64,000 bases of DNA. It comes from Chamaea fasciata. Lineage: Eukaryota; Chordata; Aves; Passeriformes; Sylviidae. Below the pieces are notes generated by a model that searched no databases, was not told the origin of the DNA, and saw nothing but the letters and a program-made list of their open reading frames with translations. Shown one piece after another: positions 63,966 through 64,000 of this stretch (within the stretch, counting starts at the first letter, position 1; every line of letters begins with the position of its first letter). The position numbers were made by a program, and so were the translations under genes. The stretch lies in contig JARCOQ010000004.1 of assembly GCA_029207755.1 (NCBI GenBank), forward strand, positions 35,971,185-36,035,184, in the 5' to 3' direction.

Positions 63966-64000
63966 TGTAGCCACAGAAGCGGTTGAGGGTTTTTTTGGAG

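Larger units (their letters stand above)
61405..64000. other. FAM172A: FAM172A intron upstream of the 22-codon exon
   Basis: This precedes the 61404 exon in transcript sense and ends with a pyrimidine-rich tract and CAG. It is crowded with simple sequence: G19 (61725-61743), an A/C-rich block (62060-62235), CAAA/CA/A tracts (62497-62546) and a TG tract (63924-63965). The next upstream FAM172A exon is not visible. Confidence 0.8.

Noticed and set aside
63680..63986. Frames on both strands ending in V/C or T/H repeats
   Set aside because: They run into the TG/CA microsatellite; no domain.
1..64000. CRISPR arrays, rRNA, tRNA, operons, bacterial or phage systems
   Set aside because: None found; the spliced gene, CR1 LINEs and LTRs show vertebrate nuclear DNA.

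Overview
This window looks like vertebrate nuclear DNA, most likely from a bird. It is AT-rich and almost entirely non-coding. It carries several CR1-type LINE fragments, avian-style retroviral LTR pieces and many microsatellites. I see no operons, rRNA, tRNA or CRISPR arrays. Most open reading frames here are either chance frames or remnants of transposable elements.

The only host gene I can support is FAM172A (ARB2A, cotranscriptional regulator ARB2A), read on the minus strand. Two consecutive coding exons are present: 61404-61339 (22 codons) and 55412-55221 (64 codons). Both have consensus AG acceptors and GTAAGT donors, both are phase 0, and together they encode one uninterrupted segment ending in the N-terminal part of the Arb2 alpha/beta-hydrolase-like domain. 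The rest of the window is therefore intron: more than 2.5 kb upstream of the first exon, 5,926 nt between the exons, and more than 55 kb downstream. The human gene lies on 5q15, and much of human 5q corresponds to the avian Z, so a Z-linked bird locus is a reasonable inference.

Layout from left to right: 1-5.4 kb intron; 5.4-6.2 kb CR1 3' end (+); 6.2-17.6 kb intron with a G-rich tract, an unexplained 203-codon minus-strand frame and a compound inverted-repeat cluster near 15.0 kb; 17.6-19.8 kb the longest CR1 copy (+), from the endonuclease end to the 3' terminus; 24.45-25.1 kb a CR1 reverse-transcriptase fragment (+); 29.4-30.2 kb a CR1 3' end (-); 30.2-45.9 kb intron with AAC/AAT and TA/CA compound microsatellites; 45.9-46.4 kb a CR1 3' end (+); 52.43-52.73 kb a solo LTR with an exact 6-bp target-site duplication; 55.2 kb and 61.3 kb the FAM172A exons, with an avian LTR fragment (58.5 kb), a decayed coding-like stretch (59.3-59.6 kb) and a second LTR-like block (about 60.0-60.5 kb) between them; 61.4-64 kb intron rich in simple repeats.

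I found no evidence of a new biological system. The observations most worth a second look are the solo LTR with target-site duplication and very short R region, the four-arm inverted-repeat cluster at 14.96-15.06 kb, a 25-nt near-perfect palindrome at 49.9 kb, the unexplained 203-codon frame at 14.1-14.7 kb, and the decayed coding-like stretch at 59.3-59.6 kb.
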